Source: JAWSUT01 sp033549345 (GTDB lineage: Bacteria; Bacillota; Dethiobacteria; Dethiobacterales; Dethiobacteraceae). From it: a stretch of 33,202 nucleotides of DNA. Where the stretch lies: assembly GCA_033549345.1 (NCBI GenBank), contig JAWSUT010000028.1:1-33202 (forward strand), written 5' to 3'. The notes beneath the pieces are model-generated. The model did no database searches. It was not told where the DNA came from and worked only from the letters and a program-made list of their open reading frames with translations. Below are positions 16,992-24,682 of this stretch, piece after piece (position 1 is the first letter of the stretch; each line of letters begins with the position of its first letter). The translations under genes were made by a program, and so were the position numbers.

Positions 16992-17753
16992 TTGCTTCTG
17001 TTCGTTGACCCAGCGCCGTTTAAAGCGCAAACGGTTGCCTGGTCTGGCCCAGTCTTCCGGATTGGCCATCGCGTCCATCATGTGGCCAATTTCAATAGCT
17101 GGTTTCTGCAATTGTTGTGCTATTTTTACACACAGAATACGACCGGGAACGCCTGCACCAACCAGGACGACTTCAAACCTTGTGCTGTTACGCTTTAGGT
17201 CATCAAAGACAGCGTTAATTTGCCGGTAGTTCTCCAGCGGTAGTGTTAAGGCAGCCGATAGTTCTTGTGCCATCAATCGTTCAGCTGCTTTGCCGGCAGA
17301 ACGTCCTATTAAGCAGGTACGGTACTTTGTTAAATAATTGTACAGATATCCTCCATAGTAAAGCTGATCATTTATAAAGGAGTCTGTAATATGCCTTGGG
17401 TGCCAGTTTTTCTTCCGCATGAAATTTTTAAGGAGTTTGCAGCCTCCGGGAAAATGCGAAACCCCTACTACCGTTGCTGCCATGACTGAGGCCTGTAATT
17501 CTTGATTGAATTTTTCCCCAGGGGGATACGGTATGCCCACGAAATCGGCCACACGAGCCAGAGATTTAATATTATGGCCAGTTAGCAGCCGTGCCATAAC
17601 ATCACCCAGACGTATTACTGAACATCCTTGGCCAGTTTTTATTGCACTCTCTATAAGCATATTCACTGCATCTGGATCAATAGGACTACGTTTATAACAA
17701 TCAGATATAAGCTCACTACGAACTAATGCTTTCTCATGCTCACGATTTATCAT
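16974..17753 (-). CDS. GT-D fold glycosyltransferase
   Basis: A 259-residue protein with features of the GT-D (former DUF1792) fold: SVIRLGDVMARLL near residue 46, the position where the family has RLGDGE; TVVGVSHFPG; LIGRSAGKAAERL; and the C-terminal VVLVGAGVPGRILC and AIEIGHMMDAM. GT-D enzymes extend glycans on serine-rich repeat proteins in streptococci, so a protein acceptor is plausible. The usual glutamate after RLGD is absent, so catalysis is less certain. It overlaps the upstream GT4 gene by 14 bases and is expressed with it. Confidence 0.75.
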   Translation of the reverse strand: MINREHEKALVRSELISDCYKRSPIDPDAVNMLIESAIKTGQGCSVIRLGDVMARLLTGHNIKSLARVADFVGIPYPPGEKFNQELQASVMAATVVGVSHFPGGCKLLKNFMRKKNWHPRHITDSFINDQLYYGGYLYNYLTKYRTCLIGRSAGKAAERLMAQELSAALTLPLENYRQINAVFDDLKRNSTRFEVVLVGAGVPGRILCVKIAQQLQKPAIEIGHMMDAMANPEDWARPGNRLRFKRRWVNEQKQKPCLE

Positions 17754-18849
17754 TCAGTCTCCCCCTTTGGGGTTGCTGTCCCGGCCTGCCAAGTTTAGGC
17801 TGCATTGTCTCCTGATAGACATCTAGAATGTCCGTAATCATTTTTCTTACATCAAAATATTTTACTGCAATGTCGCGCGCTCTAAGGCGGTCTCTATAAA
17901 GCAGGGCATTATTCTTTGCATAACAAACTATATCATTTGCAATTTGTTCTGCTTCTGGCTCAGGCAACCTATATTCGGGTATGGCACTAACAGGAAACAT
18001 ATGATCGTCCCGGAACCATGTTCCATTTACCTGGCCGCCGTATCCGTGTCCCAATAAGAATCCGACATTGCCACAGGCCATTGCTTCCCGTAGTGATCTG
18101 CCGTGCCCGAAAGCTATATGCCCCTTTTGCAGGATGGGCACAGGATTATCACGCCAACCAAGCACTGTAAATTGCTTCACTGTTACACCCGCTGGGATGC
18201 CAATCAACCAGGCGCTTACTTTTATGCCACGTTTGCGTAAAATTTTTATTGCTTCATCAAGGATTAGTACGCCGTTGGATGTCACGCCGCTGGTCCTGCC
18301 AAACCAGATTATCTTGAGCGAATCAGATGTTAGCCGTGAACGTGAAATGTTTGGACAAAAACGCTTTGTATCAATGCCGTTCGGAATAATTGAAATTTTA
18401 TCCTGGTATTGTTCTGCCCCTTTTGTTTGTGCCGGGCCAATGGCGATAATTTTTTTAGCATACGCAAGTGTGGAAGAATAATGGTGATTCCAGGGGAAAA
18501 CGCCATGCAATGTCACAGCCAGGGGTATCTTTCCTCTTTTTGCCACCAGCAGTGACGACGGAAATGCCAGGCGGGAATGGGAGTGGATCAGTTGAATTTG
18601 TTTTCGTTGACAGAACTCAAGTAATTCCTGGGGCGTTTGATAATAAATAAATGGTACATTCTCAATAGGTCCAAGCAGTGAAGGTAGTGTTTTAGCACGG
18701 TGTACCATACGCGATGTTGTAGATCCCGTAGGTTTTCTCAGGATAGCTACACTAACGGAAATGCCGATCTCACCAAGGTGCTTGACAAGATCCCAGACAT
18801 GGGTAAGTACACCACCACGGAGTAAATACGTTGTTAAAAGTACTCGCAA
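17740..18849 (-). CDS. Glycosyltransferase family 4 protein
   Basis: A 369-residue GT-B retaining transferase. The N-terminal acceptor half has YLLRGGVLTHVWDLVKHL and LIHSHSRLAFPSSLL; the C-terminal donor half has IIPNGIDTKRF, IIWFGRTSG and a nucleotide-sugar site around GRSLREAMACGNVGFLL, where the glutamate of the E-x7-E-like region is retained once. It resembles the GT4 encoded at 22184-23173 in layout. It is the first gene of a two-gene unit with the GT-D protein. The AGGTGA-type ribosome binding site is about 6 bases before ATG. Donor and acceptor are unknown. Confidence 0.85.
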   Translation of the reverse strand: MRVLLTTYLLRGGVLTHVWDLVKHLGEIGISVSVAILRKPTGSTTSRMVHRAKTLPSLLGPIENVPFIYYQTPQELLEFCQRKQIQLIHSHSRLAFPSSLLVAKRGKIPLAVTLHGVFPWNHHYSSTLAYAKKIIAIGPAQTKGAEQYQDKISIIPNGIDTKRFCPNISRSRLTSDSLKIIWFGRTSGVTSNGVLILDEAIKILRKRGIKVSAWLIGIPAGVTVKQFTVLGWRDNPVPILQKGHIAFGHGRSLREAMACGNVGFLLGHGYGGQVNGTWFRDDHMFPVSAIPEYRLPEPEAEQIANDIVCYAKNNALLYRDRLRARDIAVKYFDVRKMITDILDVYQETMQPKLGRPGQQPQRGRLNDKS

Positions 18850-19024
18850 GAAAATTCACCTCGGATAATTAATGACTGTCACTTTTTGTGTGCTGACAGG
18901 GTAGATATTCATCTAAGCTTATTTCATAGTATATTCTCTTGCAGCAATAATGGTGCTATAATCTCTACAAAGACCGATATACTTTCACGTTTAGACATCC
19001 GCGTATCCGGGTGTCGTGCCTTAT

Positions 19025-19056
19025 GCAAAAAGCCTCTCAGAGAGAGGCTTTTTTGC
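19025..19056. terminator. Bidirectional terminator
   Basis: GCAAAAAGCCTCTC at 19025-19038 and GAGAGGCTTTTTTGC at 19042-19056 form a 7-base GC-rich stem with a three-base loop, flanked by A- and T-runs that serve either strand. It directly follows the minus-strand gene ending at 19061. No gene is evident in 18850-19024. Confidence 0.8.
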
Positions 19057-19060
19057 CGTG

Positions 19061-19714
19061 CTATCTTGTCTGGGGGGGATAGGGGGGCCATTCCGGGTTG
19101 AAATCGGGACATTCGCTCAGTACCTGATCGCAATCGGGTGGTTCGGGGCAGAAACCGTATGCCGGAACCATTAATTGAACATTTGCGAGCAGTTTTAACA
19201 GGATAAACTTTCCTACACAAGCGATAATTGTAGTACGTAGTACTTCGTACTCCAGCTCCTCGCTTCTAACAAAAGCCTGCAGACACTCAATGAAAGGAAC
19301 TTCACAGATAACAAACAAGCCATTTTCGCCGGCGCGGGGCATATTAAATGTTTTAATTACCGTTGTGTCTTCGGTCAGGTCCTGAATTGAGTTATCTTCC
19401 AGGATTAGGCGCACTGTGGTGCGGAATGTGGTGGTAACCCGTACTCTGCCGTTTAATATATCGCAGATGGGTCCTTCCAAAATCTCTGCTTCAAGACAAA
19501 TTACATCTGTTACGGGGTTATCCGGATCTGCTTCAAAAATAAACTCGATTTCGTCAACCTGGACATTTTTGCACTCATCGTACACCTTGTCAACCACAAT
19601 ACAAACTACTTCAGTCGGGGGAGGACATCCGTATACCGGATCACACTGGCCGGGCTGAACATCAGCGACCTGCCTGAAATTAAGTTCACTCATTTTAACA
19701 CCGCCTTGTTTCAT
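19061..19714 (-). CDS. Unrecognised protein with 'EVVCI...PAYGFCPEPPDC' module; probable spore-surface type
   Basis: A 217-residue protein of unknown family. It starts its module with PTEVVCIVVDKVYDEC (about residue 33) and ends it with VQLMVPAYGFCPEPPDC; a proline-rich tail PEWPPYPPQ follows. The module recurs in the C-terminus of the giant 24683-30913 protein and in the 30925-32151 protein. The cysteine pattern, including VDKVYDEC, recalls clostridial spore-surface proteins, but that is an impression, not a search result. There is no signal peptide. AAAGGAGG lies 13 bases before ATG at 19714; a second ATG at 19693 has GGCGG 7 bases upstream, so the start is uncertain. A sigma-K-like promoter precedes it. 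Confidence 0.75.
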   Translation of the reverse strand: MKQGGVKMSELNFRQVADVQPGQCDPVYGCPPPTEVVCIVVDKVYDECKNVQVDEIEFIFEADPDNPVTDVICLEAEILEGPICDILNGRVRVTTTFRTTVRLILEDNSIQDLTEDTTVIKTFNMPRAGENGLFVICEVPFIECLQAFVRSEELEYEVLRTTIIACVGKFILLKLLANVQLMVPAYGFCPEPPDCDQVLSECPDFNPEWPPYPPQTR

Positions 19715-19789
19715 CTTTCTGTTGCAACCTCCTTTCTATCATGGTATGTAGAATCGGTTGCTATCAGCTTGATTCATCAAACTCAATCA

Positions 19790-19817
19790 TAATATATGCT
19801 CAGTTTGTGTAGAGTGT
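19790..19817 (-). promoter_or_regulatory. Sigma-K-like promoter upstream of the PAYGFC-module gene
   Basis: Read on the minus strand: AC (plus positions 19816-19817), a 17-base spacer, then CATATATTA (19798-19790), a full match to AC-N17-CATANNNTA. It lies about 75 bases before the start at 19714. Confidence 0.5.
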
Positions 19818-19909
19818 GCAAAAACTCAGATATATTTTTTGTTCAGTTCATAGTCTCTGATTAATATACATAATAATGGAATATGTAGTGGGTAAAGGAG
19901 GTTTTTTCT

Positions 19910-21373
19910 GTGAGTTTTTATCTGCCTTGCTACGGTGATACCGGCAATGCACAGTTTTTTTTGCGCAGAAATGAAGAGGGCGCATTGGTCTATAGCCAAC
20001 GCACAGTAAAGGAGCCCTGGAGTGAAGAAAAAACATTATTGCATGGTTGCAAATCCTTCAGTGTCACGCCAGGAAAAGATCGCATACTGCATGTTATTGC
20101 TCAGGACAGTGATCACTATCTTCTTTATTTTCTGCTTGAGGAGGACACCGTCCGTAAATCGTCATTTTTAGCCGAGAACGCCCAAGGCCCGTTTCTGACG
20201 GTGTTTTCTTCCTCGGGAAATGGTTATTTTATTAGTGCAACAGGTAAAAGCGAGCTGACTACGGCTACCTTCTCTCCAGATGGTGGATGGAGGCAAAACA
20301 GTTTATCTGTAGAAACGGTATCGATCCCTCTCTGCCTTGCGGCTGATCATATGGATGGTATTCATATTATAATCTTCGATGCCGGGGAAGGTGCACTGTC
20401 CTATATATCATGTAACAGTAGCTTTTCCGCCGTTGGCAGTTCGCTGGTCTTGGACACACTGTCTGAATTGCAGTGTCCCCCGGCTCTCTGGCTTGATCCG
20501 CAACAAAATATTCACATTGCCTGGTATGACAGAGGGCACATCTGTTATAAACTGAAGAGCGCCAGGGGTTGGCCTGCAGGCGGCTGGCAGCCCGACAGAA
20601 AATTCTCATTAGATGAGAAGCCCTGCCTGCTATCATTTCATAGCGCCGATAAAAACCTATCTCTTTGGGCCAAACACAGTGAAAATAAGGTGCTTGTTGT
20701 CGACATCTCAGGTTCTAAAAAGCAAACCATTATCCTTTCTGATCATGAAAGACAGCCGGTCCGGATTAGTGACCGCGGTCAAACGAGAATTAATTTGTCC
20801 AACCCGGGCATGCCCTCTGAATGGTTTTTTACCGATGAAGTTACTATTTATGATGCACCACCGGCTGATTTACTTCCCAGGGAAGAAGATGACAATCAAC
20901 TGCTGCTTCATGCACAGCGGCTGATGGCGGAAAAGAAACAATTGCTAGATGCACTTTCAAAAAAGGAAGCCTCTCTGGCACAGTATCGCCAAATGCTGGA
21001 GATGACGCAGCAAAACAAAAATAAGCAGTCGGCTGTGTTAAGTGATCAGTTAACCGTGCTAAATGATAAAGTTAGGGTATTACGTGAAGAACTCGGGGCT
21101 AAAAATAAAATGCTGCACGTAAAAGATGAAGTAATTAAAGAAGAGCAGATGCGATACTCGGAGCTAAAAAAACAACTGGAGCATAGCACCGCGTTATACG
21201 AAGACAGCCTGAAGAAGGTGTCGGCGCTCCAGGAACAGCTATGCGAAGCGGAAGACAGACAGCATAACCTATGCCTGAAAATTAAGAAAGTTCAGGAAGA
21301 GCTGGCGCAAAAGAAAAATGTGTGGGAAGCTATCGGAGATATATTCCATAAAAAGACATCTGACAAAAAATAA
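19910..21373 (+). CDS. Beta-propeller-like protein with C-terminal coiled coil
   Basis: A 487-residue protein without recognisable enzyme motifs. Residues 1 to about 320 are rich in short beta strands with repeating phrases such as HVIAQDSDHYLLYF, GIHIIIFDAGEGALSY and NIHIAWYDRGHICYK. These look like blades of a sialidase/BNR-type propeller. Residues about 327-470 are highly charged with heptad-like leucines, predicting a long coiled coil. There is no signal peptide or membrane segment. The start is GTG at 19910 with AAAGGAGG about 8 bases upstream. Stand-alone gene with its own terminator. A structural or assembly role at the spore surface is possible but unproven. Confidence 0.75.
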   Translation: MSFYLPCYGDTGNAQFFLRRNEEGALVYSQRTVKEPWSEEKTLLHGCKSFSVTPGKDRILHVIAQDSDHYLLYFLLEEDTVRKSSFLAENAQGPFLTVFSSSGNGYFISATGKSELTTATFSPDGGWRQNSLSVETVSIPLCLAADHMDGIHIIIFDAGEGALSYISCNSSFSAVGSSLVLDTLSELQCPPALWLDPQQNIHIAWYDRGHICYKLKSARGWPAGGWQPDRKFSLDEKPCLLSFHSADKNLSLWAKHSENKVLVVDISGSKKQTIILSDHERQPVRISDRGQTRINLSNPGMPSEWFFTDEVTIYDAPPADLLPREEDDNQLLLHAQRLMAEKKQLLDALSKKEASLAQYRQMLEMTQQNKNKQSAVLSDQLTVLNDKVRVLREELGAKNKMLHVKDEVIKEEQMRYSELKKQLEHSTALYEDSLKKVSALQEQLCEAEDRQHNLCLKIKKVQEELAQKKNVWEAIGDIFHKKTSDKK

Positions 21374-21396
21374 TAATCTTTTCCAATGTGGACGAA

Positions 21397-21443
21397 TAAA
21401 GAGCAGGTATTCTGATAAACATAGCAGGATGCCTGCTCTTTTA
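21397..21443 (+). terminator. Terminator after the propeller/coiled-coil gene
   Basis: AAAGAGCAGG at 21398-21407 pairs with CCTGCTCTTT at about 21432-21441, with further inner pairing, and the right arm ends in a T-run. It follows the stop at 21373 by about 25 bases. Confidence 0.75.
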
Positions 21444-21511
21444 AGTTTGACCTTTCGCAGGGCCGCTGGTAAGCTTGTACTGTAATTAACATAATCACAG
21501 GAGGTTTTCAC

Positions 21512-22093
21512 GTGAGAAAATTTTCCGTTCTCTCTCTCTCTGTTATCCTCGTTCTTCTCTTCCTGGGTAGTACTGCTTCAGCATCGACAGTCAGACCTCC
21601 CCGTTGGCCTGAACCCGCTTGGTTCGCACAATTTTTTACACCCGCACCCCAGCCAGCTCCCGAACCAGCCCAACCACCAGTGGGACAAGCCCCTGTCGAG
21701 AAAAATGCGCTCACCGCAGCAGAAAAAGTTGTGTTTGACGGCATTAACAAAGAACGTGTACAGCGGGGGTTGGCACCGTTGACTGTCAATCCAACCCTTG
21801 TGGAACTGGCGCGTAAAAAAAGCCGGGACATGGTTGACAACGGCTACTTTGCGCATCGCTCACCCACATACGGCACTGCATACAACATGATGCGCGCTGC
21901 CGGCGTTCGCTACAATTATGCTGGAGAAAACTTAGCCAGGACAACTTCAGCGAAAAATGCGGTTAGGCTGTTTATGAGCAGCAGCGGTCACAGAAGTACA
22001 CTGCTAAACTCCAGGTTCGGCCAGACCGGAGTCGGTATCGTACAGGTAGGACGACAAATTTATGTAACGCAGATTTTTATCGGTTTTAAGTAA
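21512..22093 (+). CDS. Secreted CAP-domain protein (YkwD/SCP-like)
   Basis: A 193-residue protein with a clear signal peptide: basic MRK start, hydrophobic SVLSLSVILVLLFLG, and a likely cleavage after ASA at about residue 24. A proline-rich linker (about residues 40-60) follows, then a CAP domain from about residue 68. Typical blocks are LTAAEKVVFDGINKER, LARKKSRDMVDNGYFAH, YAGENLA and GHRSTLLNSRFGQTGVGI. Such proteins are common in spore formers; some are in the cell wall or spore. Biochemical function is not established. GTG at 21512 has AGGAGG about 7 bases upstream. It is transcribed alone between two terminators. Confidence 0.92.
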   Translation: MRKFSVLSLSVILVLLFLGSTASASTVRPPRWPEPAWFAQFFTPAPQPAPEPAQPPVGQAPVEKNALTAAEKVVFDGINKERVQRGLAPLTVNPTLVELARKKSRDMVDNGYFAHRSPTYGTAYNMMRAAGVRYNYAGENLARTTSAKNAVRLFMSSSGHRSTLLNSRFGQTGVGIVQVGRQIYVTQIFIGFK

Positions 22094-22131
22094 AAAACCA
22101 CGGAACAGGATGACCTGTTCCGTGGTTTTTT
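22094..22131 (+). terminator. Strong terminator after the CAP-domain gene
   Basis: A 16-base perfect stem: 22094-22109 (AAAACCACGGAACAGG) with 22114-22129, a four-base loop ATGA, then T-rich sequence. It begins right after the stop codon. It also fixes the next gene's start downstream, because the long frame from 22139 would begin almost inside the T-run. Confidence 0.92.
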
Positions 22132-22183
22132 TTCACCCATGTTAGCCCTGTCTCATAAACTGGAAATGAAAGGAGTGACTCTT

Positions 22184-23173
22184 GTGAACGTTCTCCACTT
22201 AAACCGTTTTTTTTATTCCGGCCAAACAACTCACGTTTTTTCGCTTGTTCGTGAACAACAAAAACAGGGTATAGATGCCTTCTTGCTTATGGACGGAAAC
22301 CCATCATACCAGGCAGTGGCAATGTATAAGGCGACTATGGATGAGTTGGGTGCTGAATTAATCAGGCCGGGTGACACCGCAGCAATTCATCGCCTGCTTC
22401 AGGGAAATAAAATAAATCTTATTCATGCACACTCTTCGCTAATGTATCCTGTTGCAGAGAATCTGGCGGAAAAGCTGCAAATACCTTATGTGGTGACCTG
22501 TCACGGGTTGGGTATAAATAAAGAGGAGAATAAGCCGTTTTTACGGAACGCCAGAACCATCATCAGCATATCCCCGCGGGTAGCTAATACGATACGAGAA
22601 TTTGCTCACAAAGTTCACATTATTCCCAACGGAGTAGACGTGGATGAATTTAAACCCGGCGTAAAAGCAGAGCCGGTAAAAATAGCATTTGTTGCCCGTA
22701 TGGACCAGATGAAACAGAAAGGATATAGTAATTTTTGCAAAGCAGCAGATCTTCTCGAAGATGTGGAATTTTATGTTGCTTCAAACCAGAAGCCTGCCAG
22801 CAATACCGCGGAGTATTTGGGTTGGACCAACGAAGTGGCTACGCTACTTGCGCAAACAGATATCGTTGTCGGCACGGGGCGGGCAATTCTGGAAGGCATG
22901 GCCGCCGGCAACGTGGCAGTTATTCTTGGCCGGACATATCAGGGTATTCTTACACCTGAGAAAGCGGCTAAACAACATTTTCTTGATGTCAGCGGCCTCT
23001 CGGGAAGTGACCCCTGTTACCGGGATATTTTTTATGATCTGGCCAAACTGCTGCAAAATAAGAAACATATCCCGCAACTGCAGAGATTTAGCAGGGAATT
23101 GGTTGCAAAGGATTATAACAATGAAGTCCATACTAGACGCATCGTTGAACTTTACAAAAAAGTACTTGGTTAG
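22184..23173 (+). CDS. Glycosyltransferase family 4 protein
   Basis: A 329-residue GT-B transferase. Its N-terminal half has HLNRFFYSGQTTHVFSLV and LIHAHSSLMYPVAENLA, and the donor half has IIPNGVDVDEFKPG, IAFVARMDQMKQKG and GRAILEGMAAGNVAVIL. The start is GTG at 22184 with AAAGGAG about 9 bases upstream; ATG at 22139 is in frame but has no ribosome binding site and abuts the preceding terminator. The layout matches the GT4 at 17740-18849, suggesting an old duplication. It has no partner gene and is closed by its own terminator. The sugar transferred is unknown. Confidence 0.87.
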   Translation: MNVLHLNRFFYSGQTTHVFSLVREQQKQGIDAFLLMDGNPSYQAVAMYKATMDELGAELIRPGDTAAIHRLLQGNKINLIHAHSSLMYPVAENLAEKLQIPYVVTCHGLGINKEENKPFLRNARTIISISPRVANTIREFAHKVHIIPNGVDVDEFKPGVKAEPVKIAFVARMDQMKQKGYSNFCKAADLLEDVEFYVASNQKPASNTAEYLGWTNEVATLLAQTDIVVGTGRAILEGMAAGNVAVILGRTYQGILTPEKAAKQHFLDVSGLSGSDPCYRDIFYDLAKLLQNKKHIPQLQRFSRELVAKDYNNEVHTRRIVELYKKVLG

Positions 23174-23180
23174 AGCAAAG

Positions 23181-23219
23181 AATGAGGGTCGCCCTGTTTT
23201 GGGCGACCCTCATTCTTTT
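23181..23219 (+). terminator. Strong terminator after the second GT4 gene
   Basis: AATGAGGGTCGCCC at 23181-23194 and GGGCGACCCTCATT at 23201-23214 form a perfect 14-base stem with a six-base loop, then CTTTTC. It follows the stop at 23173 by 7 bases. Confidence 0.92.
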
Positions 23220-23227
23220 CGCGATAT

Positions 23228-23720
23228 AAAAGAGCCTTTCGGCCCTATGCAGAGCGAAAGGCATTATTGACGGCGGTGTTGCCTTCAGACGGCCTACCTT
23301 ATTCGCAAGCCAAGTTATTAGGTACGGGATGTGAAGGCAGAGTAGTCATCCGGTACCCCGTTCCTGCTAACGGTGGAACATCCGGCGGAGCCTACTTTCA
23401 TATTGTGAGAAATATTTACTTTACAGTTGTAACGTAGCTAATGAATATAGTTATGAGAAGCTGCTCAAAGGAACAGAAACGAGCAAGCCTATTTGTACTG
23501 CCAGTAATTATACCACTTCGCATTATGCAAAGCGAGCAGCGGCAAGCAGTATTGAAAAGCGCACGTTAAAGGAACGTAAAAGAGCGCACCTTTCTTATGG
23601 TTCGGTCCGCAACTCACGGGCCCATTCAACGGGGGTTCATTTACCGGAATCTCACCTAGCCCGGCTCTCTGGAAAAATTCCCTCTCCGTATACTCTTCCC
23701 GATCATCGTTTGTGTACTGA
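23228..23720 (-). promoter_or_regulatory. Probable T-box-type leader without a downstream gene
   Basis: The stretch 23174-23755 has no convincing gene. On the minus strand, just after a good promoter, the sequence has hallmarks of T-box stem I: GGAAGAGTATACGG (AGTA-box region), CAGAGAGCCGGGC with the matching GGTGAGATTCCGG (distal loops), and GGGCCCGTGAGTTGCGG at the stem base. The far end (23262-23228) is a terminator-like hairpin: GCCTTTCG and CGAAAGGC around a loop with TGCATAGGGC, followed by TCTTTT. I find no clean TGGNACC T-box; AAGTGGTATAAT and AAGGTAGGCCG are degenerate candidates. The length, near 490 bases, exceeds normal, so the leader may be decayed or interrupted. No minus-strand gene follows; the next gene is convergent. 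Confidence 0.45.
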
Positions 23721-23749
23721 GTATAGCATGGGACAAATTTCCCTGTCAA
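23720..23749 (-). promoter_or_regulatory. Sigma-A-type promoter for the T-box-like leader
   Basis: On the minus strand a perfect TTGACA (23749-23744), an 18-base spacer and TATACT (23725-23720). It starts 7 bases after the stop of the membrane-protein gene and fires into the T-box-like leader. The quality of the promoter suggests the leader is, or recently was, transcribed. Confidence 0.7.
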
Positions 23750-23755
23750 GCCTCT

Positions 23756-24250
23756 TTACCATTTTGTTTGGCGAATTGCGTAGAAGGATAAATAAAAGCC
23801 CAACGCCGACATCAGTCCAAGATAGTAAGCAATCAATGAATCCAGGGGGCCCCATCCAGGATTGTACTTCAGGAATCCAAATGCTACGGATATTAGCTCG
23901 CCAAGTACGGCCGTAGCCGACAAGATTAACACGGTAAAGAACCGTCTCGATGCGCTTTCCGGTAAAAAACGAATAAGCAAGACTCCTAAAGTAAAAAACG
24001 GCCCGATTGCCACGAAAAGGTCAAATTGACCTACAGGTATGAGAACAAAGCGATCCACCCAGAGCTTATTTACAATAAAAAAGTGTTCCAGGGCCGATCC
24101 TACCAGTGTAGTCCAAACCCCCACCGGAAAAGCGTACCAAAATTGTTCCCGTGAACAGGTCAGGCGAATACCCGTCCATGATAATAGAGCCCAAAGTAAC
24201 CAGGGCAGGTTATGACGCTCCAGAAAGCTAATTATGATCTCCATTGGCAT
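23756..24250 (-). CDS. Small multi-pass membrane protein, CBO0543-like
   Basis: A 164-residue, very hydrophobic protein with about five predicted membrane segments. It starts MPMEIIISFLERHNLPW, with internal VGVWTTLVGSALEHFF and FDLFVAIGPFFTLGVLL. The pattern fits the CBO0543 family of uncharacterised Firmicute membrane proteins. The start is ATG at 24250 with GAGGAGG about 7 bases upstream; the ORF extends 15 codons further without a better site. It stands alone, between the rRNA remnant and the T-box-like leader. No function is known for the family. Confidence 0.75.
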   Translation of the reverse strand: MPMEIIISFLERHNLPWLLWALLSWTGIRLTCSREQFWYAFPVGVWTTLVGSALEHFFIVNKLWVDRFVLIPVGQFDLFVAIGPFFTLGVLLIRFLPESASRRFFTVLILSATAVLGELISVAFGFLKYNPGWGPLDSLIAYYLGLMSALGFYLSFYAIRQTKW

Positions 24251-24470
24251 GTGATCCTCCTCGGCAGTGTTAGAGTTAGTGTAGTCAAAGATCAAGAAAA
24301 TAAATACCCGGCCATGACCTGGGCACTTTCAGTAATGCTGTAAATAGCCGCATATACTGCAGGGCCATTGGGACTTGCGCTAAAAAGCCACCTCTTGCGT
24401 TTTATGGTTGTTTACAGCAAACATACAATCATAAGTTCAGTCGTCATTTATGTGCAGTAATATTCTAAAT

Positions 24471-24560
24471 CCACCTTCCGAGTACGGCACCTTGTTACGA
24501 CTTACCCCCAATCACTAACCCACCTTCGACGGCTGAATCCTTTACGGGTTTGTACACCGG
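24471..24560 (-). pseudogene. Degenerate 16S rRNA 3'-end fragment
   Basis: In plus orientation this reads as the reverse complement of the 3' part of 16S rRNA: CACCTTCCG, then TACGGCACCTTGTTACGACT (nearly the universal 1492R site), CCCCAATCACTAACCC, ACCTTCGACGGCTG, then a diverged TCCTTTACGGGTT. Many single-base differences from the strongly conserved consensus, and no 16S sequence on either side, show it is a remnant. The anti-Shine-Dalgarno end is missing. The rest of 24251-24682 holds no gene that I can see. Confidence 0.7.
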
Positions 24561-24639
24561 GACTGAGCGAAACGGAAACAGACAATCTGCGAAGCGCTCA
24601 CGTTTTTTTGTTCAAACAGTAGTTTATTATCGGCAAGCA

Positions 24640-24648
24640 CATATATTG
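24640..24648 (+). promoter_or_regulatory. Possible sporulation-type -10 element before the giant gene
   Basis: CATATATTG at 24640-24648 is identical to the -10 element at 10344-10352 and lies 35 bases before the giant gene. Unlike the other three, there is no AC at the 16-17 base spacing, so this is a partial match only. Confidence 0.3.
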
Positions 24649-24682
24649 AAATAAAGTAAAGGATAATGGAGAGAGATAATCG

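Noticed and set aside
23267..23437. A 56-codon plus-strand frame (TTG start, LPSDGLPYSQAK...)
   Set aside because: Composition looks somewhat protein-like, but the start is TTG with a weak site, no family is recognised and it lies opposite the putative leader.
23489..23749. An 86-residue minus-strand open frame
   Set aside because: It covers the T-box-like leader, begins inside its promoter, has no ribosome binding site and no recognisable domain.
24564..24610. Hairpin TGAGCG...CGCTCA followed by T-run upstream of the giant gene
   Set aside because: It could be a terminator, but the stem is short with a long loop and no plus-strand gene precedes it.
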